Assembly (NCBI RefSeq): GCF_012641405.1
Contig: NZ_JABAII010000004.1
Location: 1 to 64,000, forward strand
Direction: 5' to 3'
DNA length: 64,000 nucleotides
Source: Rhizobium sp. P40RR-XXII
Lineage (GTDB): Bacteria; Pseudomonadota; Alphaproteobacteria; Rhizobiales; Rhizobiaceae
Both the position numbers and the translations under genes were made by a program. This document shows, piece by piece, positions 17,366 to 26,427 of this stretch. How positions within the stretch are numbered: the stretch's first letter is position 1; each line of letters begins with the position of its first letter. Below the pieces are notes generated by a model that saw only the letters and a program-made list of their open reading frames with translations, was not told the DNA's origin and ran no database searches.

Positions 17366-18037
17366 ATGGTGACGACGGACAGTCTCAAGGATTATTTCGA
17401 TAGGGCCCGGCGCTTCGATCAGGACCGCATGATTCACATGGAACGTTCGGCTCGGATTGCCTGGTTCGTGGCCACCGGGGCTAGCGTTCTTGCGGCGATT
17501 TCGATTGTCGCCATCGCAGGCTTGACACCGCTAAAGACGGTTGAGCCTTTTGTCGTGAGAGTCGACAATTCCACCGGTATAGTCGATGTCGTTTCGGCAC
17601 TCACATCGACTGCTGGCACCTACGACGAAGCGGTGACCAAGTATTTTGCCGCCCGCTATGTTCGTGCCCGCGAGGGTTACGTCTGGAGCGAGGCGGAGGA
17701 GAATTTTCGCACGGTTTCGCTGCTCTCAACGGCGCCGGAACAGACCCGCTTTGCCGCAATTTATCGCGGTGGTAATCCGGATTCGCCGCAAAATATCTAC
17801 GGCCGCGGCGCCACATCGCGGATCAACATTGTTTCCATCTCGCTGATCAACGCCAATGTACTCTCTATTCGCTATATGCGTACGATCACCCGCGGTGATG
17901 AGACCCATACGACCCATTGGGTGGCGACGCTTACCTTCTCCTATGTGAATGCTCCAATGTCCTCGACCGATCGGCTGATAAATCCGCTCGGCTTCGCTGT
18001 CAGCGACTATCGATCCGATCCGGAGGCCATCAATTGA
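17366..18037 (+). CDS. virB8: VirB8 inner-membrane assembly factor
   Basis: A 223-residue bitopic protein: a short cytoplasmic N-terminus, one transmembrane helix at about residues 34-54 (WFVATGASVLAAISIVAIAG), then the NTF2-like periplasmic domain including PLKTVEPFVVRVDNSTG and the C-terminal NPLGFAVSDYRSDPE motif. ATG 17366 is 8 bases after GGAGGG; frames open from 17348 and 17363 are less well placed. The gene end overlaps the TTG start of virB9 (TTGA). Confidence 0.9.
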   Translation: MVTTDSLKDYFDRARRFDQDRMIHMERSARIAWFVATGASVLAAISIVAIAGLTPLKTVEPFVVRVDNSTGIVDVVSALTSTAGTYDEAVTKYFAARYVRAREGYVWSEAEENFRTVSLLSTAPEQTRFAAIYRGGNPDSPQNIYGRGATSRINIVSISLINANVLSIRYMRTITRGDETHTTHWVATLTFSYVNAPMSSTDRLINPLGFAVSDYRSDPEAIN

Positions 18038-18921
18038 CATATCTGAAACATCATTGTTTGATCGCGCTGCTCCTGACTGCTAGCTTGCCATCGGCAGTCC
18101 TTGCCTTGGAAACGCCGCGCGGCGCATCCCAGGACAGTCGGGTCCGCTTCGTCGACTATCAGCCTTACAATATCACCAGGATCGTGGGCTCGTTGCGTTC
18201 CTCCGTCCAGGTAGAGTTTGCCGCCGACGAGGAAATCGCGCATGTGGCGCTTGGCAACACGGTCGCCTGGGAAGTGGCGCCCGCTGGCAATATCCTCTTC
18301 CTGAAGGCGCGAGAGAACCAGCCGGTCACGAACATCTCCGTGGTCACGACACGTCGTGATGGTTCGACGCGCAGTTACCAGATGGAGTTGACGGTTCGAG
18401 ACGGTCCGGTTGCTGCCGGCCAGGACACTTACTTCTATGTCAAATTTCGCTATCCGGCAGATGATAGGGAACGCCGCCGTCAGGAGGCGCTCGCGCAAAC
18501 CCAGGCAGCACAAGCTGGACAAGCCGACACTGTGCTGGCTTTGCATGAGCAATATGGACCGCGCAATTGGCATTATTCGGCACAGGGATCAGAAGCGTTG
18601 GAACCGAACGCTGTTTATGACAACGGCAAGATCACGACTATCGCCTTCCCCGGTAATCAGGAAATGCCGGCAATCTATATGGAAAACTCCGACGGCACCG
18701 AGAGCCTGGTACCTAAGTCGGTCGCCGGTGATCTCGTGCTCGTTCATGCGATCGGCCGCAAATTCATTCTGCGGCGGGGAGGAGACGTGCTCTGCATTTT
18801 CAACGAGGCCTACGATCCGATGGGCATCGATCCCAACACCAATACGACATCGCCTTCGGTGGAGCGCGTCATGAAAGTGCAGGCGGCAAGTGCTGCGACA
18901 GGAGGAGCCCATGGCGGATGA
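18034..18921 (+). CDS. virB9: VirB9 outer-membrane core protein (TTG start)
   Basis: A 295-residue secreted protein. No ATG fits; TTG 18034 has GGAGG 7 bases upstream and starts a proper signal peptide (TYLKHHCLIALLLTASLPSAVLA). VirB8's TGA overlaps it as TTGA. The mature part has the two VirB9/CagX domains: the N-terminal RVRFVDYQPYNITRI with EIAHVALGNTVAWEV, and the C-terminal GDVLCIFNEAYDPMGIDPNTNT. It forms the outer-membrane pore with VirB7 and VirB10. Confidence 0.9.
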   Translation: MTYLKHHCLIALLLTASLPSAVLALETPRGASQDSRVRFVDYQPYNITRIVGSLRSSVQVEFAADEEIAHVALGNTVAWEVAPAGNILFLKARENQPVTNISVVTTRRDGSTRSYQMELTVRDGPVAAGQDTYFYVKFRYPADDRERRRQEALAQTQAAQAGQADTVLALHEQYGPRNWHYSAQGSEALEPNAVYDNGKITTIAFPGNQEMPAIYMENSDGTESLVPKSVAGDLVLVHAIGRKFILRRGGDVLCIFNEAYDPMGIDPNTNTTSPSVERVMKVQAASAATGGAHGG

Positions 18922-20080
18922 GGCGGAAGACCGTATCCCAGGCGAGCGCGCCGAGACGGATGTCAACCCGCGATCTGAGGCCAGTCCATTCCTGAAGCGC
19001 GGTGCCGTGGTTCTAGCGATGGTCGCTTTTGTTGGGTTTTCGCTGTGGTCGATGCGTGACCGGCAAAAGACTGAGACGACAAAGCCCGACCATGTCGTTA
19101 TTCGCCAGACGGCTGACTTCGAACCGGCGAAGGAAGAGGTAAAGCCGGCTGCACCGCTTCCCGAGGTGCTGCTACCGACGCCTGCGCCAAAGGAGCAGGT
19201 CACACCTGCTGAGGACACTTTGTTGGATTCTGCCCGCCGTGCGCCGGTAATGGCCTATAATGGACAGCAGTCCTCATCGCAACGCCGCAACACAGCCGCC
19301 GCCATGTCGCAAGACCCTGGCTCCAATTATCTCCCTGTTCAAGGCAGCCTTGGTGGCGCCCAACCTGAAACGGAGGATCAGCGCTTCAACAGGATGTTGA
19401 CGCCGACCCATCTGGAAGGATCACGCGCCGGCACGCTCGGCAATCGCGACTTCATCGTGGCGATGGGAACTTCGATTCCCTGTGTGCTGGAGACGGCGCT
19501 CGCCTCCGATCAGCCGGGCTTCGCCAGCTGCGTCATCAACCGCGATGTGCTCTCGGACAATGGCCGCGTCGTTCTGATGGAGAAAGGAACTCAGATCGTT
19601 GGAGAATATCGAGGCGGCTTGAACCGGGGCCAGAAGCGTCTGTTCGTGCTTTGGAACCGGGCAAAAACGCCAAGAGGTGTGATTATTACACTCGCCTCGC
19701 CCGCAACTGACGCACTCGGGCGGGCGGGCATGGATGGCTATGTCGACACGCATTGGTGGGAGCGCTTCGGCAGCGCCATCCTGCTCTCCATCGTTGGCGA
19801 CGCGACGACCTATGCCGGCAGCCGGCTGCAGGATAGTGACGTTCAGGCGCAGAATACGACGACCGCTGGCCAGCAGGCAGCAGCGATCGCCGTCGAGCAA
19901 TCCATCAATATTGTGCCGACATTGACAAAGCATCAGGGCGAACTCGTCTCAATTTTTGTAGCCCGCGATCTCGAATTTTCCGACGTCTATAGTCTGCGTG
20001 TCACCGAACCCCGCACCAGGATCCTCGATCGGGCGGTGTCGGGAGATTTCAGGCCTCGATCGACGCTCGTGACGAAGTAG
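18911..20080 (+). CDS. virB10: VirB10 scaffold protein
   Basis: A 389-residue protein spanning both membranes. It has a cytoplasmic N-terminus, one transmembrane helix at about residues 32-53 (LKRGAVVLAMVAFVGFSLWSM), a Pro/Glu-rich periplasmic linker, and a C-terminal TrbI beta-barrel domain (IPCVLETALASDQPGFASC, GRVVLMEKGTQIVGEY, TQALG-like LASPATDALGRAGMDG). ATG 18911 follows GGAGGAG and overlaps virB9 by 11 bases. Confidence 0.91.
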   Translation: MADEAEDRIPGERAETDVNPRSEASPFLKRGAVVLAMVAFVGFSLWSMRDRQKTETTKPDHVVIRQTADFEPAKEEVKPAAPLPEVLLPTPAPKEQVTPAEDTLLDSARRAPVMAYNGQQSSSQRRNTAAAMSQDPGSNYLPVQGSLGGAQPETEDQRFNRMLTPTHLEGSRAGTLGNRDFIVAMGTSIPCVLETALASDQPGFASCVINRDVLSDNGRVVLMEKGTQIVGEYRGGLNRGQKRLFVLWNRAKTPRGVIITLASPATDALGRAGMDGYVDTHWWERFGSAILLSIVGDATTYAGSRLQDSDVQAQNTTTAGQQAAAIAVEQSINIVPTLTKHQGELVSIFVARDLEFSDVYSLRVTEPRTRILDRAVSGDFRPRSTLVTK

Positions 20081-20088
20081 GGCGGAAG

Positions 20089-21078
20089 ATGGCGGAAGCT
20101 TCAGATGCTGGTGTCGTGCGTGAATTGCTTTTGCCACTATCTCGCTTCCTGAAGGATACGTCGCTCTATGAGATCGTCGTCAACCGCCCGGGTGAAGTGC
20201 TGACTGAGGGAACGGAGGGATGGCAGCATCATGCACTGCCGGATCTTAGTTTCGAGAAGCTGATGCGTCTGGCCCGGGCCGTTGCAAGCTATTCGAACCA
20301 GGCAATCGATGAGGTCCGGCCGGTCTTGTCGGCCTCTTTGCCCGATGAAGAGCGGATTCAGATCGTTGTTCCACCGGCAACGACTAAGGGCACGGTCAGC
20401 GTCACGATCAGAAAGCCGTCGTTAGTGACGCTGACGTTGGATGATCTCGAAAAGGGTGGATTGTTTTCCGATGTCTCCTCGCCAAACCGTCATGTCGAAT
20501 CCTCCAATACGAAGTTGGACGAGATCCTTAAGGCAGGAAATTGCGCGACGTTTCTGCGTGCGGCGGTTCTTGCGCGCAAGAACATCATCATCTCGGGCGC
20601 GACGGGATCGGGCAAGACAACTCTGTCGAAGGCATTGATCCGGCATATCCCAGAGCATGAGCGGATAATCTCGATCGAGGATACGCCGGAGCTGGTCATC
20701 TCGCAGCCCAATCACGTCAAGCTTTTCTATTCGAAAGGAGAGCAGGGGCTGTCGAAAATCAGCGCGAAAGATTTACTCGAATCGTGCCTCAGGATGCGAC
20801 CCGATCGCATTCTTCTACAGGAGCTGCGCGACGGTTCGGCCTTCTACTACATCCGGAATGTCAATTCAGGACACCCCGGATCGATCACAACGGTGCATGC
20901 CGATTCTGCGGCGCTGGCATTTGAGCAACTGACGTTACTCGTAAAAGAGTCGGAAGGTGGTCGTGACCTTGAGCGTGGCGATATTCGTAATTTGCTCAAG
21001 GTCGCGATCGATATCATTGTCCAGTGCAAGCGGATTGATGGGCGGTTTCGGGTTAGCGAGATTTATTTTGAGCCGTGA
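20089..21078 (+). CDS. virB11: VirB11 hexameric traffic ATPase
   Basis: A 329-residue GSPII_E-type ATPase. Walker A is GATGSGKT at about residues 170-178; the Asp box (IISIEDTPEL), Walker B region (RPDRILLQELRD) and His box (GHPGSITTVHADSA) are all intact. It works with VirB4 to switch between pilus assembly and substrate transfer. It is the last gene of the virB operon; no VirD4 follows. Confidence 0.93.
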   Translation: MAEASDAGVVRELLLPLSRFLKDTSLYEIVVNRPGEVLTEGTEGWQHHALPDLSFEKLMRLARAVASYSNQAIDEVRPVLSASLPDEERIQIVVPPATTKGTVSVTIRKPSLVTLTLDDLEKGGLFSDVSSPNRHVESSNTKLDEILKAGNCATFLRAAVLARKNIIISGATGSGKTTLSKALIRHIPEHERIISIEDTPELVISQPNHVKLFYSKGEQGLSKISAKDLLESCLRMRPDRILLQELRDGSAFYYIRNVNSGHPGSITTVHADSAALAFEQLTLLVKESEGGRDLERGDIRNLLKVAIDIIVQCKRIDGRFRVSEIYFEP

Positions 21079-21124
21079 TCGAGCGGAGAAATGATTAGTT
21101 CTATCTCGACCTATGTCACTAATC

Positions 21125-21303
21125 GATTTTCGATGCGAAACTTGCGGTTTCGATGAGGCATATGCCCACAATTAATCAATTTTCGATATGATCGGTCGTA
21201 TCCAAGCATTTTTCGATAAAGATAATTGATTTCCGATGTAAGCGATTTTCGATATCATGTCTCAAAAATAATCATCCTTCGATGATGTAACTTGTTTTTC
21301 GAT
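21125..21303 (+). repeat. Eight direct TTTTCGAT-like repeats upstream of fic
   Basis: Five exact TTTTCGAT copies and three near copies (TTTCGAT, TTTCCGAT, CTTCGAT) lie in one orientation. Their CGAT parts start at 21131, 21151, 21184, 21214, 21234, 21250, 21280 and 21300. Spacings are 20, 33, 30, 20, 16, 30 and 20 bases, mostly multiples of about one helical turn. The block fills the AT-rich gap between virB11 and fic, and the last copy adjoins the fic ribosome site. This looks like an array of binding sites on one DNA face rather than a CRISPR (repeats too short). Confidence 0.7.
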
Positions 21304-21319
21304 GAGGAAGGAAGTCGGC

Positions 21320-22894
21320 ATGACAGCCAATCCCGCAAATCCGGCGGTCTTCCAAGAGCGTATCGTGCCAACGGATACGGTTCCCGTTGGGTATGCAGCT
21401 CTCATCCAGAAATACGGGATTGCAGCCCCTGTTCGTCGCCCCTCGTGCGTCGCGAAGGGCTTCGTCTATGGCTCGAGGAGAGCACATGAAGATTGGACGA
21501 TCTTCGACAAGCGCTTCGCTCCAGGGGACAGCTTGCTTGGACATCTGTCTTTCGCACTGAGGCACGAGACGATCGATCTGTTGATCCTAAAAAAGCTATT
21601 TCACATCGTCCCGGCAAGTGAGATCGCAGCGCTAATCGAAGCCGAACCGACGAGCAGCGCGACGCGCCGGATCTGGTTTTTCTATGAATGGCTGACAGGT
21701 ACACGCCTTGACATTCCGGACGCGGAACGGGCGAACTATGTTGAAGCGCTTGACACAGCGAGCTACTTCACATCGTCCCCGGTGAATTCGCCCCGTCACC
21801 GCGTGCGAGACAATCTCCTTGGTACACCAGCATTCTGCCCCGTATTAAGGCGCACCGAATATCTCGTCGACACGGTCGCCCACCGCTGGGATGCTGAAGC
21901 CAAAGAGCTCATCGGAAAGATCGGGAAGGGGATCGTTACGCGCGCGGCAAGCTTTCTGCTTCTGTCGGATAGCCAGGCATCCTACCAGATCGAAGGCGAA
22001 CGCCCGCCGCGAAGCCGCCTCGAGCGTTGGATGAGGGCTGTTGCCCAAGCGGGAAAGCGGCCGATCACAGTCGACGAACTCGTGCGCCTCCAGCACATTG
22101 TCATCGAGGAGAACCGGTTCATTATGCGCGGCCTGCGAGACGCCGGCGGCTTTATTGGCGATCGCGACTGGAACGACGATCCTCTCCCCGAATTCGTTTC
22201 AGCCCGGCACGAAGACATTAACGATCTTCTCGGAGGGATCATAGCCGCAGGAAGCAGGATGGCGGAGAGTGGGGTCGATGCCGTACTTCAAGCCTCGGTC
22301 ATGGCCTTCGCCTTCGTGTTCGTCCATCCCTTTGAAGACGGAAACGGTCGCCTGCATCGGTACCTCATACACCATGTTCTGTCCGAGCGCGGATATACGC
22401 CCGCCGGCATGATCTTTCCCATTTCTTCCGTACTTCTTGAACGCCAGGAGGAGTATGGCGCGCGCCTGCGCGGTTACACCGGACCGCTGTTGCCCTTTAT
22501 CGAATGGGTGCCGACACCGGAGAAAAACGTGCGTGTTGTCAACGACACCACCGATCTCTACAGGTTCGGAGATTACACGGAGTTGACGGAATTTCTCTAT
22601 GCTTGCGTCGTTCAGACGATCAGGCATGACCTGCCAAACGAGATCGATCACCTCTCGCGTTTCGATGAAGCGAAGGGACGCATTCAGGATTTCCTTGAGA
22701 TGCCGGACGGGATGATCTCCAGTCTCATCAATTTCATCCGTCAGAACGAGGGTACGCTTTCCAAGAAGCGGCGCAGTCGTGAATTCGAAAAGATGACGGA
22801 CGAGGAGGTAAAGTCAGCGGAAGCGGTGGTTCGCGACGCCTTCGACATCGGCCTATCGAATGAGGATGGCGCGCCCAAAGGCCCGCTCGGCTAG
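21320..22894 (+). CDS. Fic-domain protein, class II self-inhibited AMP transferase
   Basis: A 524-residue protein. The Fic core motif HPFEDGNGRLHR (family HxFx[D/E]GNGRxxR) lies near residues 336-347, with the His that acts as base. An earlier SYQIEG at about residues 221-226 fits the inhibitory helix motif (S/T)xxxE(G/N), whose Glu blocks ATP; its position before the Fic motif defines class II. The first 190 and last 110 residues match no domain I can name, and no BID domain is seen. ATG 21320 follows AGGAAGGAAG. The gene follows virB11, separated by the repeat array. It may AMPylate host, recipient or own proteins; the target is unknown. Confidence 0.85.
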   Translation: MTANPANPAVFQERIVPTDTVPVGYAALIQKYGIAAPVRRPSCVAKGFVYGSRRAHEDWTIFDKRFAPGDSLLGHLSFALRHETIDLLILKKLFHIVPASEIAALIEAEPTSSATRRIWFFYEWLTGTRLDIPDAERANYVEALDTASYFTSSPVNSPRHRVRDNLLGTPAFCPVLRRTEYLVDTVAHRWDAEAKELIGKIGKGIVTRAASFLLLSDSQASYQIEGERPPRSRLERWMRAVAQAGKRPITVDELVRLQHIVIEENRFIMRGLRDAGGFIGDRDWNDDPLPEFVSARHEDINDLLGGIIAAGSRMAESGVDAVLQASVMAFAFVFVHPFEDGNGRLHRYLIHHVLSERGYTPAGMIFPISSVLLERQEEYGARLRGYTGPLLPFIEWVPTPEKNVRVVNDTTDLYRFGDYTELTEFLYACVVQTIRHDLPNEIDHLSRFDEAKGRIQDFLEMPDGMISSLINFIRQNEGTLSKKRRSREFEKMTDEEVKSAEAVVRDAFDIGLSNEDGAPKGPLG

Positions 22895-23041
22895 GCTCAG
22901 CCTTTCCAGTAGGGCCAGCACGTCGATCGACGGTTCAGGCGGTAATGGGGGTGGCACGAAGGCGTGCACGATTTCGCCCGCTATAGTCGTCTCGACGAAG
23001 CGGCCTAACCGAAGGTTAGAAGCTGATTCGGACATGCCCAA
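22853..23041 (-). pseudogene. 5' fragment of a second Fic-family gene (Fic_N domain)
   Basis: The minus strand from about 23041 (ATG also at 23035) encodes 62 residues. VHAFVPPPLPPEPSIDVLAL followed by RLSLAERAFGR is the start of the Fic/DOC N-terminal domain, which normally continues LGRLDG and later the HxFxxGNGR motif. Here it ends at once, overlapping the 3' end of the intact fic gene on the other strand. The junction near 22865-22894 is thus a breakpoint where the fic block replaced the rest of this gene. It cannot AMPylate. Confidence 0.65.
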
Positions 23042-23058
23042 TTACGAGGATGCAGTGT

Positions 23059-23088
23059 TATTTAAGCAATTGGCTCTTGGCTTAAATA
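23059..23088. promoter_or_regulatory. Inverted repeat upstream of the Fic fragment
   Basis: Perfect 9-bp arms TATTTAAGC and GCTTAAATA are separated by 12 bases, 18 bases upstream of the truncated Fic gene's first codon. A further TTAAGC and TTAAAT follow at about 23103-23117. This is a likely operator of the truncated gene's former promoter. Confidence 0.45.
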
Positions 23089-23173
23089 GGAGCTGAGCTA
23101 GGTTAAGCGCCCTTAAATGGCGGAGCGATACCACTATGGGCGGATACCGGAAGTAGTCGTGCAACTATCATGC

Positions 23174-24559
23174 TCACGCTCTCACGGCCGCTTCTTTCCT
23201 TTCCACCTTCGCCATCGCCAAATACTCTCCCTTCAGCCGCATATGGCACCAGCAGGCGAAGGCGGAGCTTGCGAAGGCCAGGCTTTCGCCGATCGCCAGG
23301 CGGTTGTTGGAGTTGCTGAGCAGGGTTAGCGAGAAGAAGAAGAGGCAGGCGATATAGGCGTGCCACGCGGCGCGCGGGATAATGCCTGCCTTGCGGGCGC
23401 GCCAAACGGCGCGGATGAAGATGGCGAGCATGAAGCCCATGATTACCGCACCGAACAAGCCGTAGCGCACCAGGATTTCCAGGTAGCCGTTGTGCAGCAG
23501 CGTGTATTGGACATGCGAGTAGCGCGTCTCCGCCCAGCGTTCGAGCCACCGGTTGCCCCAACCGAAGATCGGTGCGGAGGAAAAGACCTCCCAGCTGTTC
23601 GACCAGAGCTGCAGGCGTTCGTCCATCGACACCGGCGTATTGCTGGAGCTGATGGCGCTTGAAATCACGCCGCCCATCTCGTGGCCGTTGGCCACATTTT
23701 CGACCATGGAAAGGGCTGCCGCCACGGTCGGGCCAGCCGTCTTGTCGAGATTGTGCCTGACGCCATAGATACCGGCGATCAACAGGGCTGCGATAGCGAT
23801 GATGATGATAACGCCGCTCTTCAGGCGCAGGTAGGTCAGCGTGATCAGCGCCAGCAGCGGCAGGGTGATGCCGAGCGCCAGCCACACGCCTTTTGATTTG
23901 GCGCCGTAGATGGCGATGAAACAGAGCGCGAAGATGAAGGGCGAAACGATATAGGCGAAGCGGGCGATCCGGCGGTCACTGGATTTGTCCGTCAGGTAGT
24001 GCAACAGCCAGAACAGGGTGAAGATCACGATCATGCCGCAGGCAACGGCGCCGTGAATCTGGTTGTTCATGATCAGCGGCCGGATGGTTTCGCCGGCAAA
24101 GACCTCGCGCAGATGCTGGGTGGCGACCAGCATGATGAGGACCATCGCGAAATAGGCCGCGACGATCTTCTCCATCAGCTCCTCATAAAGCAGGAAGGCG
24201 ACGCCCATGATGGGAAAGAAGAAAGGGAAGGCATAGAGCCAGTCCGAGGCGCCGATATCGTGCTGCGGCGTCAGCCAGAAGGTGATGAAGAACCGGACCA
24301 TGACATAGAAGGCCCAGCCCATGCAAAGCCAGCCGATCCAGTCCGTGCGCGGCCGTATCGGTGCCTTCATGTAGTAGTAGAGGGCGATCAGAGACAGGAG
24401 CGCGGAAGCGTAGCGATAGGTGTCGCTCTCGACCACGGTCGGCGAGGCGACCAGCAGCCAGAGAATGCCTCCGATGATGGCGACCGGTTTCGTCATGCTG
24501 CTTCCAGCCTTTGTGACCCCGACGGGTTCGGCTGCAAGGTCAGCGTGCGGTTTGTTCAT
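23174..24559 (-). CDS. O-antigen ligase/polymerase-family membrane protein (Wzy_C)
   Basis: A 461-residue polytopic protein with about eleven hydrophobic segments. The periplasmic loop between residues about 280 and 350 contains the family pattern: ERLQLWSNSWEVFSSAPIFGWG and later SHVQYTLLHNGYLEILVRYGLFG, with a conserved His in the HNxYL-type motif. Such proteins polymerise or ligate repeat units on undecaprenyl carriers in exopolysaccharide or LPS synthesis (ExoQ/WaaL type). ATG 24559 is used; a TTG at 24574 is in frame. The sugar transferase gene lies 155 bases upstream on the same strand. Confidence 0.82.
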   Translation of the reverse strand: MNKPHADLAAEPVGVTKAGSSMTKPVAIIGGILWLLVASPTVVESDTYRYASALLSLIALYYYMKAPIRPRTDWIGWLCMGWAFYVMVRFFITFWLTPQHDIGASDWLYAFPFFFPIMGVAFLLYEELMEKIVAAYFAMVLIMLVATQHLREVFAGETIRPLIMNNQIHGAVACGMIVIFTLFWLLHYLTDKSSDRRIARFAYIVSPFIFALCFIAIYGAKSKGVWLALGITLPLLALITLTYLRLKSGVIIIIAIAALLIAGIYGVRHNLDKTAGPTVAAALSMVENVANGHEMGGVISSAISSSNTPVSMDERLQLWSNSWEVFSSAPIFGWGNRWLERWAETRYSHVQYTLLHNGYLEILVRYGLFGAVIMGFMLAIFIRAVWRARKAGIIPRAAWHAYIACLFFFSLTLLSNSNNRLAIGESLAFASSAFACWCHMRLKGEYLAMAKVERKEAAVRA

Positions 24560-24714
24560 GCGCGAGTCATCCAATGTCGTCCGCCCTCATCCAGAATCGG
24601 TTCACCATCCGGCATTTCTCGCCCCCATGACGGCCCCTATGGTCGCAAATGGGCAGGAATACGGCGATTTTCCCATGCCGTTGCATCAATATTGTCGATT
24701 TCGCCGAATGGTTG

Positions 24715-25308
24715 TTAATGCGCAACTCCGTCGCGTTTGACCACTTTCAAGGCCGTCAGGAAAATAACCCTTAAGTCGAAGAAAAAAGATCGTCGACGCA
24801 GATAGTCTTCGTCCAGCGCCACCTTCTCGGGGATGGGCAGCTCGTCGCGGCCGTTGACCTGCGCCCAGCCGGTTAGGCCCGGCAGCAAGGCATCGACGCC
24901 GCGCTCCGTGCGCAGGGTTATGAGGTCGTGCTGATTGAAAAGGGCAGGGCGCGGGCCGACGATGCTCATCTCGCCCTTGAGGATGCACCAAAGCTGCGGC
25001 AATTCGTCGAGGCTGGATTTGCGCAGGAAAGACCCGATGGGCGTCAGATAAATGTCGGGGTTCTTCAGCAGATGGGTCGCGACGGCAGGCGTATCGGTGC
25101 GCATGCTGCGAAATTTCGGCATGCGGAAGATCCGGTTTTTCCGGCCAACCCGATCCGACCAATAGAGGATCGGACCTGGCGAGGTCAGCCGCACTGCGAG
25201 AGCAACGATCAGGATCGGGATGAAAAAGACGATTGCCGCGGCAAGAGCGGCGAGAAAATCGAAAAGGCGCTTGGCGATCGTATAAAGCATCGTCTCTTGT
25301 CGTTGCAT
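24715..25308 (-). CDS. Undecaprenyl-phosphate sugar-1-phosphate transferase (priming enzyme)
   Basis: A 197-residue bacterial sugar transferase of the short (PglC-like) form. It has one N-terminal hydrophobic hairpin (residues 14-40), then [38 protein letters not shown] and [12 protein letters not shown], the diagnostic core of the family. It starts repeat-unit assembly by moving a sugar phosphate to the lipid carrier. The start at 25308 or an internal ATG at 25290 are both possible. Confidence 0.88.
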   Translation of the reverse strand: MQRQETMLYTIAKRLFDFLAALAAAIVFFIPILIVALAVRLTSPGPILYWSDRVGRKNRIFRMPKFRSMRTDTPAVATHLLKNPDIYLTPIGSFLRKSSLDELPQLWCILKGEMSIVGPRPALFNQHDLITLRTERGVDALLPGLTGWAQVNGRDELPIPEKVALDEDYLRRRSFFFDLRVIFLTALKVVKRDGVAH

Positions 25309-25477
25309 CGCCCTTTGTTCAGAGGGTAATGAAGGTCGTCATTGTCCTGTGCATCTCATATCGCGATTTTAAGCACAACCATCCTCCGCAAGATTCCTCG
25401 CCCTTGTTCAGAGCGGATATCCAGTGCAAAGCATGTTTCAGCTAATCATGGTGCGGAAAAGCGGAGGCAGTGCGCGG

Positions 25478-26413
25478 ATGATCCTGGTGACGGGTGCGAC
25501 GGGTTTTGTCGGACAGGCGCTATGCGCGGAGCTTTCCCGCCGGCGGATGGATTATCGGCCGGTCAGTCGCAACTCCCGCCCAGGCTTCGCCGCCATCGGG
25601 GCGGTGAGTGGCGATACCGATTGGACCGGAGCGCTTGCCGGCGTCGATATCGTCATGCATCTGGTGGCCCGCGTCCACGTCATGAACGAGAGCGCCGCCG
25701 ACCCGCTGGCCGCATTTCGCGCCGTCAATGTCGATGCAACACTCAACCTGGCGCGACAGGCAGCGGCCGCAGGTGTGAAACGCTTCATCTTCCTGAGTTC
25801 GATCAAGGTCAACGGCGAGGGGACGGCGGCGGGAGAGCCCTTCAGGGCTGCGGACGCGCCGCATCCGGAAGATGCCTATGGCCGCTCGAAGCTTGAAGCG
25901 GAGGAGGCCTTGCTCGCGATATCAACGGAAACTGGCATGGAGGTGGTCATCATTCGGCCGCCGCTCGTTTATGGTCCCGGCGTCAAGGCGAATTTCGCAA
26001 GCCTGATGAGATGGGCTGCCCGACCGTTTCCTTGGCCATTCGGGGCGGTTCGAAACCGCAGGTCGCTCGTTTACGTCGGCAATCTCGTCGATTTCATGCT
26101 GCTCTGCGCCAACCATTCTGCCGCCGGAAACCGCGTGTTCCTGGTCAGCGACGGCGAAGATCTTTCGATCGGCCAGCTGATCGCCAAACTGTCTCTGGCC
26201 GCGGGGCGCAAGGCTTGGATGCTGCCGGTGCCGCCTGCGCTGCTCGAGGGACTTGCCGCGCTTTTGGGGCGACGAGCCGCCGCGCAGCGGTTGCTTGGCT
26301 CGCTTCAGGTCGATATTAGCCAAACGCGGGCGGTCACCGGTTGGTCGCCGCCTTACTCGGTTGAAGAAGGGCTGACGGCAACGGTTGCCGGTGCTGGGAT
26401 GAAGGGGCGTTGA
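25478..26413 (+). CDS. NAD-dependent nucleotide-sugar epimerase/dehydratase
   Basis: A 311-residue extended SDR. MILVTGATGFVGQAL gives the Rossmann GxxGxxG; FLSSIKVNGEG supplies the active-site Ser region and DAYGRSKLEAE the YxxxK pair. RPPLVYGPGVKANF is typical of UDP-GlcNAc/UDP-Glc 4-epimerase-like enzymes in polysaccharide loci. ATG 25478 is chosen because GGAGG precedes it and the protein then starts at the Rossmann strand. It is divergent from the sugar transferase and convergent with the dehydrogenase. The exact sugar is unknown. Confidence 0.82.
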   Translation: MILVTGATGFVGQALCAELSRRRMDYRPVSRNSRPGFAAIGAVSGDTDWTGALAGVDIVMHLVARVHVMNESAADPLAAFRAVNVDATLNLARQAAAAGVKRFIFLSSIKVNGEGTAAGEPFRAADAPHPEDAYGRSKLEAEEALLAISTETGMEVVIIRPPLVYGPGVKANFASLMRWAARPFPWPFGAVRNRRSLVYVGNLVDFMLLCANHSAAGNRVFLVSDGEDLSIGQLIAKLSLAAGRKAWMLPVPPALLEGLAALLGRRAAAQRLLGSLQVDISQTRAVTGWSPPYSVEEGLTATVAGAGMKGR

Positions 26414-26427
26414 GCTGGCCTTTCAGC

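Noticed and set aside
21125..21303. Repeat array read as a CRISPR
   Set aside because: Repeats are only 8 bases, spacing is irregular and there is no cas gene.
21079..21319. A VbhA-like antitoxin gene upstream of fic
   Set aside because: The longest frame from an ATG there is about 16 codons, and Fic carries its own inhibitory motif.
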